A program made the position numbers and the translations under genes. Positions 35,154 to 44,025 of a DNA stretch of 64,000 bases are shown in pieces. Below the pieces are notes generated by a model. That model searched no databases. It saw only the letters and a list, made by a program, of their open reading frames with translations, and had not been told where the DNA came from. This stretch comes from Paenibacillus_AR mesotrionivorans (GTDB lineage: Bacteria > Bacillota > Bacilli > Paenibacillales > NBRC-103111). Position 1 is the first letter of the stretch. The number at the start of each line of letters is the position of its first letter. The DNA is taken from NCBI RefSeq assembly GCF_046098205.1, contig NZ_JBJURJ010000027.1, forward strand, positions 17,594-81,593. Reading direction: 5' to 3'.

Positions 35154-35753
35154 TTTTGGATCCTAGGTGCATGTCCCCTGATTGAAATAGCTAATGGCGA
35201 CTATCGATGAAGCAAAACGCAGCGGTTGATTCAGATGCCGTACTCGTCCGCTAATACTCCCTGCGTGCGTGCGAACCCCTTGCAGGGATCCCCTCCCCCG
35301 CCTGCGGCTCCAATAAAAAAGCGTTGACCCCAATGGTCAACGCCCTTTTATTATTGAGCTTAGGTGCATGTCCGAATCTCGATTGAAATGGCTAACGACG
35401 ACTATTCAACGAAGTAGAATGCAGCAGTTGTTTCAGACGCCGTGCTCGTCCGCTCACGCTCCCTGCGCGCAGGAGAACCCCTTGCAGAGTCCCATCCCTG
35501 CCTGCGGCTCCAATAAAAAAGCGTTGACCCCAATGGTCAACGCCCTTTTATTATGGAGCCTAGGTGCATGTCTGAATCTCGATTGAAACGGCTGACGATG
35601 ATTGTTCGATGATGCAGAGCGCAGCGGTTGATTCAGACGCCGTGCTCGTCCGCTGACGCTCCCTGCGCGCGGGCGAACCCTTGCAGGGGCCCCACCCCCA
35701 TCTGCGGCTGTAATAAAAAAGCGTTGACCCCAATGGTCAACGCCCTTTTATTA
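35154..35753. repeat. Tandem array of three ~200-bp units ending in a terminator
   Basis: The three units begin near 35154, 35354 and 35554. Each starts with a copy of the tRNA-Ala 3' end (GGAGCCTAGG and variants) and continues with TGCATGTC, a diverged middle, GCTCGTCCGCT-ACGCTCCCTGCG, and a hairpin GCGTTGACC-CCAAT-GGTCAACGC with flanking A and T runs. Hairpins sit at 35321, 35521 and 35721, exactly 200 bases apart. A related, less similar hairpin lies at 35117-35152. The AT-rich stretch 34795-35110 holds no supported gene. Confidence 0.85.
35721..35743 (-). terminator. Terminator of tRNA-Ala (last of the array)
   Basis: GCGTTGACC / GGTCAACGC perfect nine-base stem with a five-base loop, followed on the minus strand by TTTTTTATT. 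It lies 11 bases past the tRNA 3' end. Confidence 0.88.
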
Positions 35754-35826
35754 TGGAGCCTAGGGGGATCGAACCCCTGACCTCATCGCTGCCAGCGATG
35801 CGCTCTCCCAGCTGAGCTAAGGCCCC
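35754..35826 (-). tRNA. tRNA-Ala (anticodon GGC)
   Basis: The minus strand folds as a full cloverleaf: acceptor GGGGCCT/AGGCTCC, D arm GCTCAGCTGGGAGAGC, anticodon arm CATCG-CTGGCAG-CGATG with anticodon GGC, and T arm AGGGG-TTCGATC-CCCCT. The discriminator is A73, and CCA is not encoded. It reads GCC/GCU alanine codons. The 20 bases of its anticodon region recur at 29.95 kb and its 3' end recurs in the tandem array, so it is the anchor of an insertion hotspot. Confidence 0.95.
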
Positions 35827-35976
35827 GTAGCTTCCGGTATGTCTGCCGGACAAGAACTAATTATACCTATGCTTTTTGTAAAACGCAAGAGGGATTTTTA
35901 GCGTTTCTGAGCTCTATCTGGTAGGAAAATGCTCATCCGTTCGACCGTTCCGCTGCTGCTTTTTTGCCGGTATTTA

Positions 35977-36165
35977 TTCTAACGGAAGCTACAGCCGCTA
36001 TATCGCCAATTTGGCCATTCCTTTTTTTCTAACGCCGGCCAGCGCCGCTATTTTGCCCTTTTGCCTAGATTTCTGCTTCAAAAGGAACAAATAACGGCTG
36101 CTGCTTCCGTTAGATTTTCAAAAAGGCTATTTTACCGGAAATAGCGGCGCTCACCGCCGTTAGAA
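35977..36165. repeat. Four-armed intergenic repeat element, copy R5
   Basis: Rightward arms lie at 35977 (TTCTAACGGAAGCTACAGCC) and 36027 (TCTAACGCCGGCCAGCGCCG), leftward arms at 36088-36114 (CGGCTGCTGCTTCCGTTAGA) and 36135-36165 (AGCGGCGCTCACCGCCGTTAGA). Arms 1/3 and 2/4 are the best complements, an interleaved pattern. Length 189. It occupies the 35827-36296 gap, where no gene is seen. Confidence 0.82.
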
Positions 36166-36296
36166 TCAGCCACGGTCCATAGGCCACCGTCGAAAGTGAA
36201 AATTTCGGGTACAAGCGCGGCGTTTCCTACAATTGGGGGTCCTCATCACTCCCCGGTGGATACCACGTCCCGTTGCTACACCCCAGAGTTCACCCA

Positions 36297-37967
36297 TCAC
36301 TGCAGGCTGTCCATCCCCCAGCCTGCGGGATATTCCGCCGACAGGCTGACGGGCAGCCTGCCCTGCGGCGGCACCCGGCCCGCCAGCACCTTGGCGGCGG
36401 CCAACAGCATCGGCGGCCTGTTCTCGTAGCAGGCCGCATACGCATGGACCTGCGGCATCGCCAGCAGGTCATAGGGATTGCGCAGCGCCACAGCCGTGAC
36501 CGTGGCGCCGGGCAGAGCGGCCAGCGCCTGCACCAGGCTGGCCTGCCCCAGAGCAAAGGCGGCGTTGTACACGCCCGCCACAATCTGCAGGCGGCCGCCT
36601 CGCGCCGCCGCCAGCACTGCCGCTTGCTCCGCCGCCGTCGGCTCTGTGCCGATGACCATCTCGCACACATCCGCCACATACGGAGCCAACGCCCACCCCA
36701 GGGTGAGCTCCTGGGGAATCACCTCATCCACCTCCGTGCTTCGCCTGACCTCCGGCCAAACCACCAGCGTCGGAGCATCCGCGCGCAGAGGCAGTGCTCC
36801 AGGCTCCGCCCGGACCAAAGTGACACAGCGCTCCGCCGTTTCCTCCACCCATCTGCAGCTCGCCTCATCACCAACCAGCCGCACACCGGCCGCTTCCGTC
36901 TGCCGCCAGACCTCCTCCCGCCATATCTTGGCCCGAAGGATACGGCCAACAGCCTCATCAATCCGCGCCATGGGCAGCTCACCGCTCTCGACCGCAGTGT
37001 ACAGCGCCTCCAGCGCCTCCACCTGGCGGTCCTCCCGGTGGCTGACCAGCACCATGTCGGCTCCCGCCGCTACAGCCAACACGGCTCCCCGCCCTACACC
37101 AACGGTTTGCGAAATGGCGTTCATCTCCAGACAATCAGTGACGATTACGCCTTTATACCCCAACTCTTTCCGCAGCAGTCCGCCCAGGATGGCAGGCGAC
37201 AAAGTAGCTGGCACTCCGCCGGGATCACAGGCGGGAAACCGCACATGTGCCGTCATAATTGCATCAACTCCAGCCAGTATAGCACTCCGGAATGGCGGCA
37301 GCTCCACCTGCTCCAGCCGCTCCCGGCTATGCGGCACAAGCGGCAGCTCATGATGGGAATCCGCCGCGGTGTCGCCATGACCTGGGAAATGTTTAGCGCA
37401 AGCGCTTACACCAACCTCCTGATATCCCCTTGCCGCAGCTGCCCCCAGTGAAGCAACCAACTCCGGATTTTCCCCGAAGGACCGGACACCCACTACCGGG
37501 TTAGCCGGATTATTGTTTACATCTACACAAGGGGCAAAGTTGAGATTAATGCCCATTTGGCGCAATTCCACACCGGATATCCGCGCCGCTTCATAAGTAA
37601 GCTCCGGTTTGCCGGCCGCGCCCAAGGCCATGTTGCCCGGTGCCAGCGCCACCTCACGGTCAACCCGCGCCACCATCCCGCCCTCTTGATCCACCGCAAT
37701 CCACAACGGCGGCCCGCCCAGAGCGTCGTTCGCCTCCCGCAGCCTCCTGGATAGCTCCGCCACCTCTGCAGCACGGCCGATATTACGCCGGAAATAGATG
37801 ATACCTCCCAGCCGGTACTCCCGGATCAAACGGAGAATCCCCTCCGTAGGAGCCGTCCCGTCAAAACCGCACATGACCATTTGCCCAAGCTTTTGCCGAA
37901 GCGTCCAATCCGCCCGCTCCCTGCCGGAAGCGGAAGCAGAGGTGTCCTTTTTATCCCCGTTCATCAT
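36297..37967 (-). CDS. Glycoside hydrolase family 3 beta-N-acetylhexosaminidase (NagZ-like)
   Basis: The product has 556 residues and no signal peptide, so it is probably cytoplasmic. Segments include GGIIYFRRNIG, the motif KHFPGHGDTAADSHHELP with the Asp/His general acid pair specific for NagZ-type enzymes, and the nucleophile in GVIVTDCLEMNAI. A further ~200-residue C-terminal domain follows. It hydrolyses terminal N-acetylglucosamine from muropeptides or chito-oligosaccharides. As the last gene of the sugar ABC cluster, it suggests that the transporter imports GlcNAc-containing sugars. Confidence 0.88.
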   Translation of the reverse strand: MMNGDKKDTSASASGRERADWTLRQKLGQMVMCGFDGTAPTEGILRLIREYRLGGIIYFRRNIGRAAEVAELSRRLREANDALGGPPLWIAVDQEGGMVARVDREVALAPGNMALGAAGKPELTYEAARISGVELRQMGINLNFAPCVDVNNNPANPVVGVRSFGENPELVASLGAAAARGYQEVGVSACAKHFPGHGDTAADSHHELPLVPHSRERLEQVELPPFRSAILAGVDAIMTAHVRFPACDPGGVPATLSPAILGGLLRKELGYKGVIVTDCLEMNAISQTVGVGRGAVLAVAAGADMVLVSHREDRQVEALEALYTAVESGELPMARIDEAVGRILRAKIWREEVWRQTEAAGVRLVGDEASCRWVEETAERCVTLVRAEPGALPLRADAPTLVVWPEVRRSTEVDEVIPQELTLGWALAPYVADVCEMVIGTEPTAAEQAAVLAAARGGRLQIVAGVYNAAFALGQASLVQALAALPGATVTAVALRNPYDLLAMPQVHAYAACYENRPPMLLAAAKVLAGRVPPQGRLPVSLSAEYPAGWGMDSLQ

Positions 37968-38086
37968 GATTTACCACATCCTTCCCAGCAAGCCGCAGCG
38001 TATTCACATCCGTCAGGCCCATCCTGCCCTCCATGCTTATTCGTTCACACTTTCGAACACTGCCCTCATTCCTTCAATGTTCGCCC

Positions 38087-39709
38087 TCACATGTTCCTGC
38101 TACTGCTCTCCTGGCCAACTGCCTTCCGCGCCTCCCGGTACTCCGAAGGCAGCTCCCCTGTCAGCTTTTGAAACACCTTATTGAAGTACCGCCGTTCCGA
38201 ATAGCCCACCGCCCGGCAGATTTCCGTGACGCTTTTATCCGTCAGCACCAGCAGGGATTTCGCCATTTCCACCCGCTCTGTAGTCACATATTCCACGAAG
38301 GTTACGCCGTACCGCTGCTTGAACAACAGGCTGAAATAACTGGAGCTGATGCCAAGCGCCCCGGCCACCTCATCCACACCAATATCCCGGGACAGATTGC
38401 GGTGAATATAATCCTTGGCGGCGTGCATCAACATGTCACCGGATTTTTTGCTCATGGCGGTGGAAAGACTCTCGTCCACAATCCGCTCCACCACCTCCAG
38501 CAGATCCTTTACCCGGTCCGCCTGCTCCATTAAGGTCCAAATCTCATGCTCCTGAGACGCAGACAGCACATCCAATCCCCGCATTTCCCGCAGCAAATGG
38601 AGCACGATGAAGTAAGCCAGCTTTTCCGCATGGGCCAGGGACTGCCCTGATAATGCTCCCAGCTGCTGATTCACACAAACCAGCTTCTCCCGGACCTGGA
38701 CCCGGTCACAAATCTTCAGCGCCGACACCAGCTCGGCGATATTCTCCCACAAGGCGCTGCGCCGCGTTTCACTGCCTTCTCCCAATCGGTACACCACCAC
38801 AGAGCAATCCTGTTCCTCGGCCAGATGAACACTGCGCTGCAAGGACCGGAAAGCCCGGGGCAGCTCCTCCATACCCAGCGTTGCCAGACAAATGCCGAAG
38901 GCCAGCTCGATTTTCACATGGGTCCGCACACTCTCCTGCAATTCCTCCGCCAGCCTGCGGCCTTCCGCCTCGCTGATTTCCCCGTCCCCCAGCCGACGCT
39001 CCACCAGAATGCACCATTCCCCTTCCCGGGTTTGCAGAACGGCATGGCGGCAGCCCTTCATGGCGAGCGTATCCTTCAGCACATTGCGGATGGCGAAATT
39101 CCACAGCTTCCGGTTCTGCTCGGAGGCTAGCCGGTATTGCCGGGCATACTCATGGATATCTGCCAGCAGCATAAAATAGCGCACACGCTCCAGCCCCTCC
39201 AGATCATCCCCGACCATGTCATGGGGAATCACCGCGCCGTAATCCATGATCATATCGTACAAAAGCTTCTCATACGCAAGCTCCATCGCCTGCCCGAACA
39301 TCTGCTCCTCGCTGGTCCGCTCCATCCGGTCCCGCCGGATAGAATCCGCCAGCTTGCCGATAACCCGGGTCAGCTCGTCATAGTCGAAGGGCTTCAGGAT
39401 GTAATCCTTCACCCCCAGCCGGATTACCGAACGGGCATATTCGAAGTCCTGGTACCCCGTCAGCATCACCACCTCCGCCCGGCAATCCGTTCCCGCCAGC
39501 GCTTCCAGGAAGGCGATGCCGTCCATAACCGGCATCCGGATGTCGCAGAGAATCAGGTCAGGATGCAGGAGCTTCACCTGCTCCAAGGCCTGCAGCCCGT
39601 TGCCGGCAGTTCCGGCCACCTCGATGTCCATCTCCCGCCATGGCAGCACCTGGCGCAGATTCTCCAGAATTTTCGCCTCATCATCCACCAGTAATGCCTT
39701 CAGCCTCAT
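38087..39709 (-). CDS. AraC-type response regulator (YesN-like)
   Basis: The product has 540 residues. The receiver domain has LLVDDEAK, phospho-acceptor in LILCDIRMPVMDG, Thr in MLTGY and Lys in ILKPFDYDEL. A ~270-residue linker follows. The C-terminal AraC double HTH has DEVAGALGISSSYFSLLFKQRYG and ICRAVGYSERRYFNKVFQKLTG. The start at 39709 has GGAGGTGG upstream; the frame extends to TTG 39727. It pairs with the kinase 565 bases upstream, but the repeats R6 and the 71-bp array separate them. Confidence 0.92.
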   Translation of the reverse strand: MRLKALLVDDEAKILENLRQVLPWREMDIEVAGTAGNGLQALEQVKLLHPDLILCDIRMPVMDGIAFLEALAGTDCRAEVVMLTGYQDFEYARSVIRLGVKDYILKPFDYDELTRVIGKLADSIRRDRMERTSEEQMFGQAMELAYEKLLYDMIMDYGAVIPHDMVGDDLEGLERVRYFMLLADIHEYARQYRLASEQNRKLWNFAIRNVLKDTLAMKGCRHAVLQTREGEWCILVERRLGDGEISEAEGRRLAEELQESVRTHVKIELAFGICLATLGMEELPRAFRSLQRSVHLAEEQDCSVVVYRLGEGSETRRSALWENIAELVSALKICDRVQVREKLVCVNQQLGALSGQSLAHAEKLAYFIVLHLLREMRGLDVLSASQEHEIWTLMEQADRVKDLLEVVERIVDESLSTAMSKKSGDMLMHAAKDYIHRNLSRDIGVDEVAGALGISSSYFSLLFKQRYGVTFVEYVTTERVEMAKSLLVLTDKSVTEICRAVGYSERRYFNKVFQKLTGELPSEYREARKAVGQESSSRNM

Positions 39710-39779
39710 CTTTTCCACCACCTCCAAATATGCCGTCTGCGTCGTATGCCGGGGTTAACCTGGGATATTAGTTAGTCTA

Positions 39780-39964
39780 TTAACGGACCGGAGAGACCCT
39801 ATTTCGCCAAAACACACACTTCCCCAAATCTAACGGACACAGCAGCGCTTATTCGTTACCTGGAGTGCCGAAAACCAGCAAATGGGTGTGAATAGCAGCG
39901 CTGGAGTCCGTTAGTTTGTCAAAAGAGCGGTTTTGCGCCAAATAGCGTCCGTGGGGTCTGTTAG
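39780..39964. repeat. Four-armed intergenic repeat element, copy R6
   Basis: Rightward arms start at 39780 (TAACGGACCGGAGAGACCC) and 39830 (CTAACGGACACAGCAGCGC). Leftward arms end at 39914 (GCGCTGGAGTCCGTTAG) and 39964 (CGTGGGGTCTGTTAG). Length 185. The inner arms are the best complements (nested). It lies inside the kinase-regulator gap. Confidence 0.82.
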
Positions 39965-39989
39965 CATAATGCGGGTCGGTGTATTGCCC

Positions 39990-40300
39990 CTCACACCCCA
40001 TCCGGCCTGGACCCCACTGTTCGCTTCTACCCTCAAATTGGCTTTGCCAATTTCGAGGCCCTCACACCCCATCCGGCCTGGACCCCACTGTTCGCTTCTA
40101 CCCTCAAATTGGCTTCGCCAATTTCGAGGCCCTCACACCCCATCCGGCCTGGACCCCACTGTTCGCTTCTACCCTCAAATTGGCTTCGCCAATTTCGAGG
40201 CCCTCACACCCCATCCGGCCTGGACCCCACTGTTCGCTTCTACCCTCAAATTGGCTTCGCCAATTTCGAGGCCCTCACACCCCATCCGGCCTTTGGCCTG
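39990..40300. repeat. 71-bp tandem repeat, four copies plus a partial fifth
   Basis: Units begin at 39990, 40061, 40132, 40203 and 40274, each exactly 71 bases apart and almost identical. Each contains the palindrome AAATTGGC-TTC-GCCAATTT (TTT variant in the first) extended by CCTC/GAGG, giving a hairpin. The stop codon of the histidine kinase gene falls inside the partial fifth unit. The array probably acts as a multiple terminator or a variable-number repeat. Confidence 0.9.
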
Positions 40301-42107
40301 GACCGTGGTGTGAGGTAAGCGGCAGCACCAGCTTGATGACGGTGCCCCCGCCCGGGCTGCTGGAGATAAACAGCCCGTACGCCAACCCGTAGCCGATGCG
40401 GATGCGGTCCGCTACGTTGCATACGCCCAGTCCCCGGCGTTCGCCCGTCTCCGGCAGGTCCTCGTGGGCGGTGCCCCGTTGGCCTTCATACTGGAAGGCC
40501 GCCAGCTTGCCCGGCTCCATGCCGATGCCGTTGTCCTCTATCCAAAAGACCAGCCGTCCCTGCTCCACTTCCGCCCGGATCCCGATGCTGCCCATATATC
40601 CGATGCCCTCAAACCCGTGCTGGATGCTGTTCTCCACCAGCGGCTGCAGGGACAGCTTCGGCATGGTGCAGCGCAGAAGCTCCTCCGGCACGTCGATCCT
40701 GTAATCGAACAGCTCCTCGAAGCGGAACTTCTGAATCTCCAGATAGCTGGTCAGATGCTGCAGCTCCTGCTCCACCGTAATCACATCCTTCTGCTGGATG
40801 CTGATCCGCAGCAGATTGCCCAGCCGGGCCACCATCTGGCTGACCTTCCGGCCCTGATTTTGCACCGCCAGAATATTGATGGACTCCAGCGCATTAAACA
40901 GGAAATGGGGTTTAATCTGGGCTTGCAGCGCCTGCAGCTCCGCCAGCTTCTTGCGCTCCTGCTGGCGCATCACCTCGTTAAGCAGCTCGGCTACCCGGGA
41001 CACCAGACTGTTGAAGCCTTTTGCCAAAAGCGACATCTCATCCGATCCTACCACCGGCAGCCGCGCCGACAGGTCACCCCGCTCCACCATCCGCATGAAT
41101 TTCACCGTCTGAATGACCTGGCGGGTTACCCGGTTGCTGAAGAACAGCAGGAACAGCACTGCCGAGAAGGCGCAAACCAAGAGCAGCACACCCAACCAGC
41201 GGGCATACAGCATCACCTCACGGGAGAGGGATACCCACGAGGTGACCGAAACCAGCCGCCAGTCCTCTACCCCCAGGTCCACGCTGGCCAGCAGGCTGTC
41301 ATGGCCCTCGAAGCGGGTACGGCCTGTCTGATAGGTCTCCCCACCTTCCAGATGGCGGTATTCCGTCAGCTCCTTCAGCCTCTTGCCGTCTACAGCCCCG
41401 CCGCTGCTGTCAAAAAACACCAACCCACTCCCCGATACAATCAGGAAGCGGGTGGCGTATTGCTCCTCCTTGAAGCGGAAATGGCGGAACACCGTTTCCA
41501 GCCCGGAGTTTTTCATCTGCACCAGAAGCATTCCCTTATCCGACAGCGTCAGAATATCCTTCACCACCCGGATCTGGGTGAACTCCGTCCCGCTCCCGGT
41601 CACCTCCGGGTATTCCCCGGGACCGACCCACAGGGGCAGCCCCTGACGCCGCACCGCCTCCTGATATATAGGCTCCGCCTTGAAGTGGCCGAAGGGCATG
41701 GCCGAGAAGGATTCCTTGGTAAATATCTGATTGATTCTGCTGTTTTCAAAGGTATACATAAACGCGTAGCTGACGGAAGGATGGTTCACCAGCAGCTCCC
41801 GGAAGCTCCGCTGTACCTTGTTCAGCTCCAGGTAATCGATTTTGTCGATATCCTTGCCGCTGTCAGAGCGGTTGTTCAGCACATCCTGAAGGGACTCGCT
41901 GGCCACCGTGCTGTCCGTCACCTTGTCCATCTCCATAAAGCTGAAGCTGACGCTTTGGCTTAATGCCCGGAGCGTCAGCTCCGATTGCTGGGCGTACTTT
42001 TCCTCGATAATGCCGCTGAGCAGATGGTAACCCAGGACTCCCAGCACCGAAAGGGGCAGAATGAAGCACAGGAGAAACGCACCGAACAGCTTGCCTCTTA
42101 AGGTCAT
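40275..42107 (-). CDS. YesM-like sensor histidine kinase
   Basis: The product has 610 residues. Membrane helix 1 (about 8-30) is followed by a ~270-residue extracytoplasmic sensor domain, helix 2 (about 300-322), a HAMP region (SNRVTRQVIQTVKFM...), then the His_kinase domain with ALQAQIKPHFLFNALESINI, N-box LQPLVENSIQHGF, G1 DNGIGM and G2 GLGVCNVADRI. The last residues, THHGPGQRPDGV-like, run into the 71-bp repeat unit, so the C-terminus was probably extended by the repeat. It would sense an oligosaccharide or its binding protein. Confidence 0.92.
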   Translation of the reverse strand: MTLRGKLFGAFLLCFILPLSVLGVLGYHLLSGIIEEKYAQQSELTLRALSQSVSFSFMEMDKVTDSTVASESLQDVLNNRSDSGKDIDKIDYLELNKVQRSFRELLVNHPSVSYAFMYTFENSRINQIFTKESFSAMPFGHFKAEPIYQEAVRRQGLPLWVGPGEYPEVTGSGTEFTQIRVVKDILTLSDKGMLLVQMKNSGLETVFRHFRFKEEQYATRFLIVSGSGLVFFDSSGGAVDGKRLKELTEYRHLEGGETYQTGRTRFEGHDSLLASVDLGVEDWRLVSVTSWVSLSREVMLYARWLGVLLLVCAFSAVLFLLFFSNRVTRQVIQTVKFMRMVERGDLSARLPVVGSDEMSLLAKGFNSLVSRVAELLNEVMRQQERKKLAELQALQAQIKPHFLFNALESINILAVQNQGRKVSQMVARLGNLLRISIQQKDVITVEQELQHLTSYLEIQKFRFEELFDYRIDVPEELLRCTMPKLSLQPLVENSIQHGFEGIGYMGSIGIRAEVEQGRLVFWIEDNGIGMEPGKLAAFQYEGQRGTAHEDLPETGERRGLGVCNVADRIRIGYGLAYGLFISSSPGGGTVIKLVLPLTSHHGPGQRPDGV

Positions 42108-42289
42108 ATGCGCTCCTCCTGCCTGTAAAGTCCCTGTTGATTCGGCTGGGCCGGTTTTTTGTTACCATACCCTAGGCCCGATCCGCCCGGAAGCGTATGA
42201 TGCCGAATCCGAGCCGTTTCTCATTGGAATACATATTCACCAGCCTATCCCAAAAGTCCTCCCGCTCTGGAGCCTGTTTCCAATCTGCC

Positions 42290-43129
42290 TTAGCCCTTTA
42301 CGCTGCCTGCGGTAATCCCTTCGATGATCTTCTCCTGCAAGAAGCCGTAGAGAATCAGGACGGGCACCACGCTGTAGACAATTCCGGTGCAGATCAAAGC
42401 ATAGTTGGTTTGAAAAGAATCCCGGAAACCCACCATGCCGGTGGGCAGGGTTTTCAGCGAGTCCTTGCTGATGAAGAAATTCGCCAGCAGGTATTCGTTC
42501 CACACTCCCAGGAAGTTCACAATGAACACCGTCACAAGCACCGGCAGGCTGACAGGCAGAACAATCCGGACAAACAGCCCCAGCGCGCTTAATCCGTCCA
42601 TAATCCCGGCTTCCTCCAGCTCATCGGGCACCGATTTCATGAAGGCGGCGATAAGCAGCACACTCATGGGTATAGCACCCGCCGTATAAGGCAGGAACAA
42701 GGCCCAATGGGTATTCAGGATCCCCATCCGCATGACCAGAATGTATTGGGCGATGAACAGGACGTTGCCGGGAATAAGCATTCCAAGCAGCACAAACTGG
42801 TACAAAATCCGGCTGGTGCGTAGGAGCTTCATTCGGGTAACGGCGAAGGCGCAGGCTGCCGCCAGCAGTACCCCCGCCGCAGCCGAAGCCAAGGACAGGT
42901 ATAGGCTGTTGAAGAAATAGACGCTGATTTTGGCCTTCACCCAAGCCTGCACATAGTTATGGAAATACAGATCCGTCGGAAACGCAAAGGGGTGGTTGGC
43001 AATTTCGATATTGCTTTTTTTCAGAGAAGAGAACACCACAAACACAAAGGGAAACAGGATAACCGCCACATACACGAGCAGAACCACATGGGGCAGCAAA
43101 CGCTTGAGCCTAACACCTGCAGCCGTCAT
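42290..43129 (-). CDS. Carbohydrate ABC transporter permease, MalG/CUT1 type
   Basis: The product has 279 residues and six membrane helices with the EAA motif ELEEAGIMDGLSALGLFVRIVLP. The ATG at 43129 is chosen because it overlaps the stop of the preceding permease as ATGA; the longer frame to 43558 is a shadow of that gene. Near the C-terminus are LILYGFLQEKIIEGITAGSVKG. It is the inner-membrane partner of the 295-residue permease. Confidence 0.93.
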   Translation of the reverse strand: MTAAGVRLKRLLPHVVLLVYVAVILFPFVFVVFSSLKKSNIEIANHPFAFPTDLYFHNYVQAWVKAKISVYFFNSLYLSLASAAAGVLLAAACAFAVTRMKLLRTSRILYQFVLLGMLIPGNVLFIAQYILVMRMGILNTHWALFLPYTAGAIPMSVLLIAAFMKSVPDELEEAGIMDGLSALGLFVRIVLPVSLPVLVTVFIVNFLGVWNEYLLANFFISKDSLKTLPTGMVGFRDSFQTNYALICTGIVYSVVPVLILYGFLQEKIIEGITAGSVKG

Positions 43130-44013
43130 TCGCTGTCCCCCCCTTCCATGGCCCGCCCCAGCGTAAGCTGGTACAGAGCGGTCAGCACCAGTGCAAAGGC
43201 GAAGATGATCAGCGAGATGGCGGTGCCGAAGCCGTAGCTGGGATTCACACCCATAGCATGGTTCACCAGGTACGAGGCCATCACCTCTGTGGCTCCCACC
43301 GGACCCCCTTTGGTCATAACCAGGATAATGTCCACCACCCGCATGGCTCCGGCGATGGAGAGCATCACCACCACGGAGATAATGGGACGGATCAGAGGTA
43401 CGGTGATATACCAGGCCCTTTTGAAGCCGTCGGCGCCGTCGATTTCTGCCGCTTCGCCGATTTCCCGGGGAATGGCCAGAATGGCGGCCAGCACCAAGAC
43501 GATGTAAAAGCCGATCCATTGCCAGGCATTGGTGATCAGCACCGCCAGCATCGCCCATTTTCCCTCCGCCAGCCAGTAGATAGGCTCCACGCCGAACAGG
43601 CCAAGCAGCTTATTCAGCGGTCCGATCTCCGGCTCATAGATGAAGCCCCAGAGGATGCCGATGACGGAGGTGGACAGGATGGATGGTATGAACACCGTGG
43701 TTTTATAGAAGCGCTGCAGCTGCCGGACGCCGCTGATGAGAATGGCCAGGAAGATGATCAGCGGCACCTGGACGCCTACCGAAAACAGGATAAAATACAG
43801 GTTATTAACGATGGCACTGCGGAAATCCGGGTCCCCGAAGGCCTTCGTAAAGTTCTCCATCCCCACAAACTTATATTGCTCCAGCCCGTTCCAGTCGGTG
43901 AAGGCATAGAAGGAGGAGCTCAGCATGGGATAGACAAAGAACAGGCAGTACAAAGCCAGTGCCGGCGCCACCAACAAGACGTAAATGGCCGGGTTGCGGA
44001 GAGTCTGCTTCAT
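43126..44013 (-). CDS. Carbohydrate ABC transporter permease, MalF/CUT1 type
   Basis: The product has 295 residues and six helices. The EAA loop is EIGEAAEIDGADGFKRAWYITVP, with YPMLSSSFYAFTDWNG near the first helix pair. It starts 12 bases after the binding-protein stop and overlaps the next permease gene by four bases. The ATPase (MsmX/MsiK-like) is not in the window, as is common for CUT1 systems that share an ATPase. Confidence 0.93.
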   Translation of the reverse strand: MKQTLRNPAIYVLLVAPALALYCLFFVYPMLSSSFYAFTDWNGLEQYKFVGMENFTKAFGDPDFRSAIVNNLYFILFSVGVQVPLIIFLAILISGVRQLQRFYKTTVFIPSILSTSVIGILWGFIYEPEIGPLNKLLGLFGVEPIYWLAEGKWAMLAVLITNAWQWIGFYIVLVLAAILAIPREIGEAAEIDGADGFKRAWYITVPLIRPIISVVVMLSIAGAMRVVDIILVMTKGGPVGATEVMASYLVNHAMGVNPSYGFGTAISLIIFAFALVLTALYQLTLGRAMEGGDSE

Positions 44014-44025
44014 GATGGGTGTCCT

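Noticed and set aside
35154..35753. Tandem array considered as CRISPR
   Set aside because: Units are 200 bases with no short identical repeat plus unique spacer pattern, and no cas gene is present.
36273..37451. 392-codon plus-strand frame and several smaller ones
   Set aside because: Antisense to the GH3 enzyme; Arg/Pro/His-rich without a recognisable domain.
39990..40300. 71-bp array considered as CRISPR
   Set aside because: Units are nearly identical throughout with no variable spacers.
39933..40392. Overlapping plus-strand frames in the 71-bp repeats
   Set aside because: They result from translating the tandem repeat in different frames (recurring TPHPAWTPLFASTL) and have no start or ribosome site of their own.
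40464..41963. 499-codon plus-strand frame
   Set aside because: Antisense to the histidine kinase, with no motif and skewed composition.
43130..43558. N-terminal extension of the second permease frame
   Set aside because: This part is a shadow of the upstream permease gene; the real start at 43129 has the ATGA overlap and normal family length.
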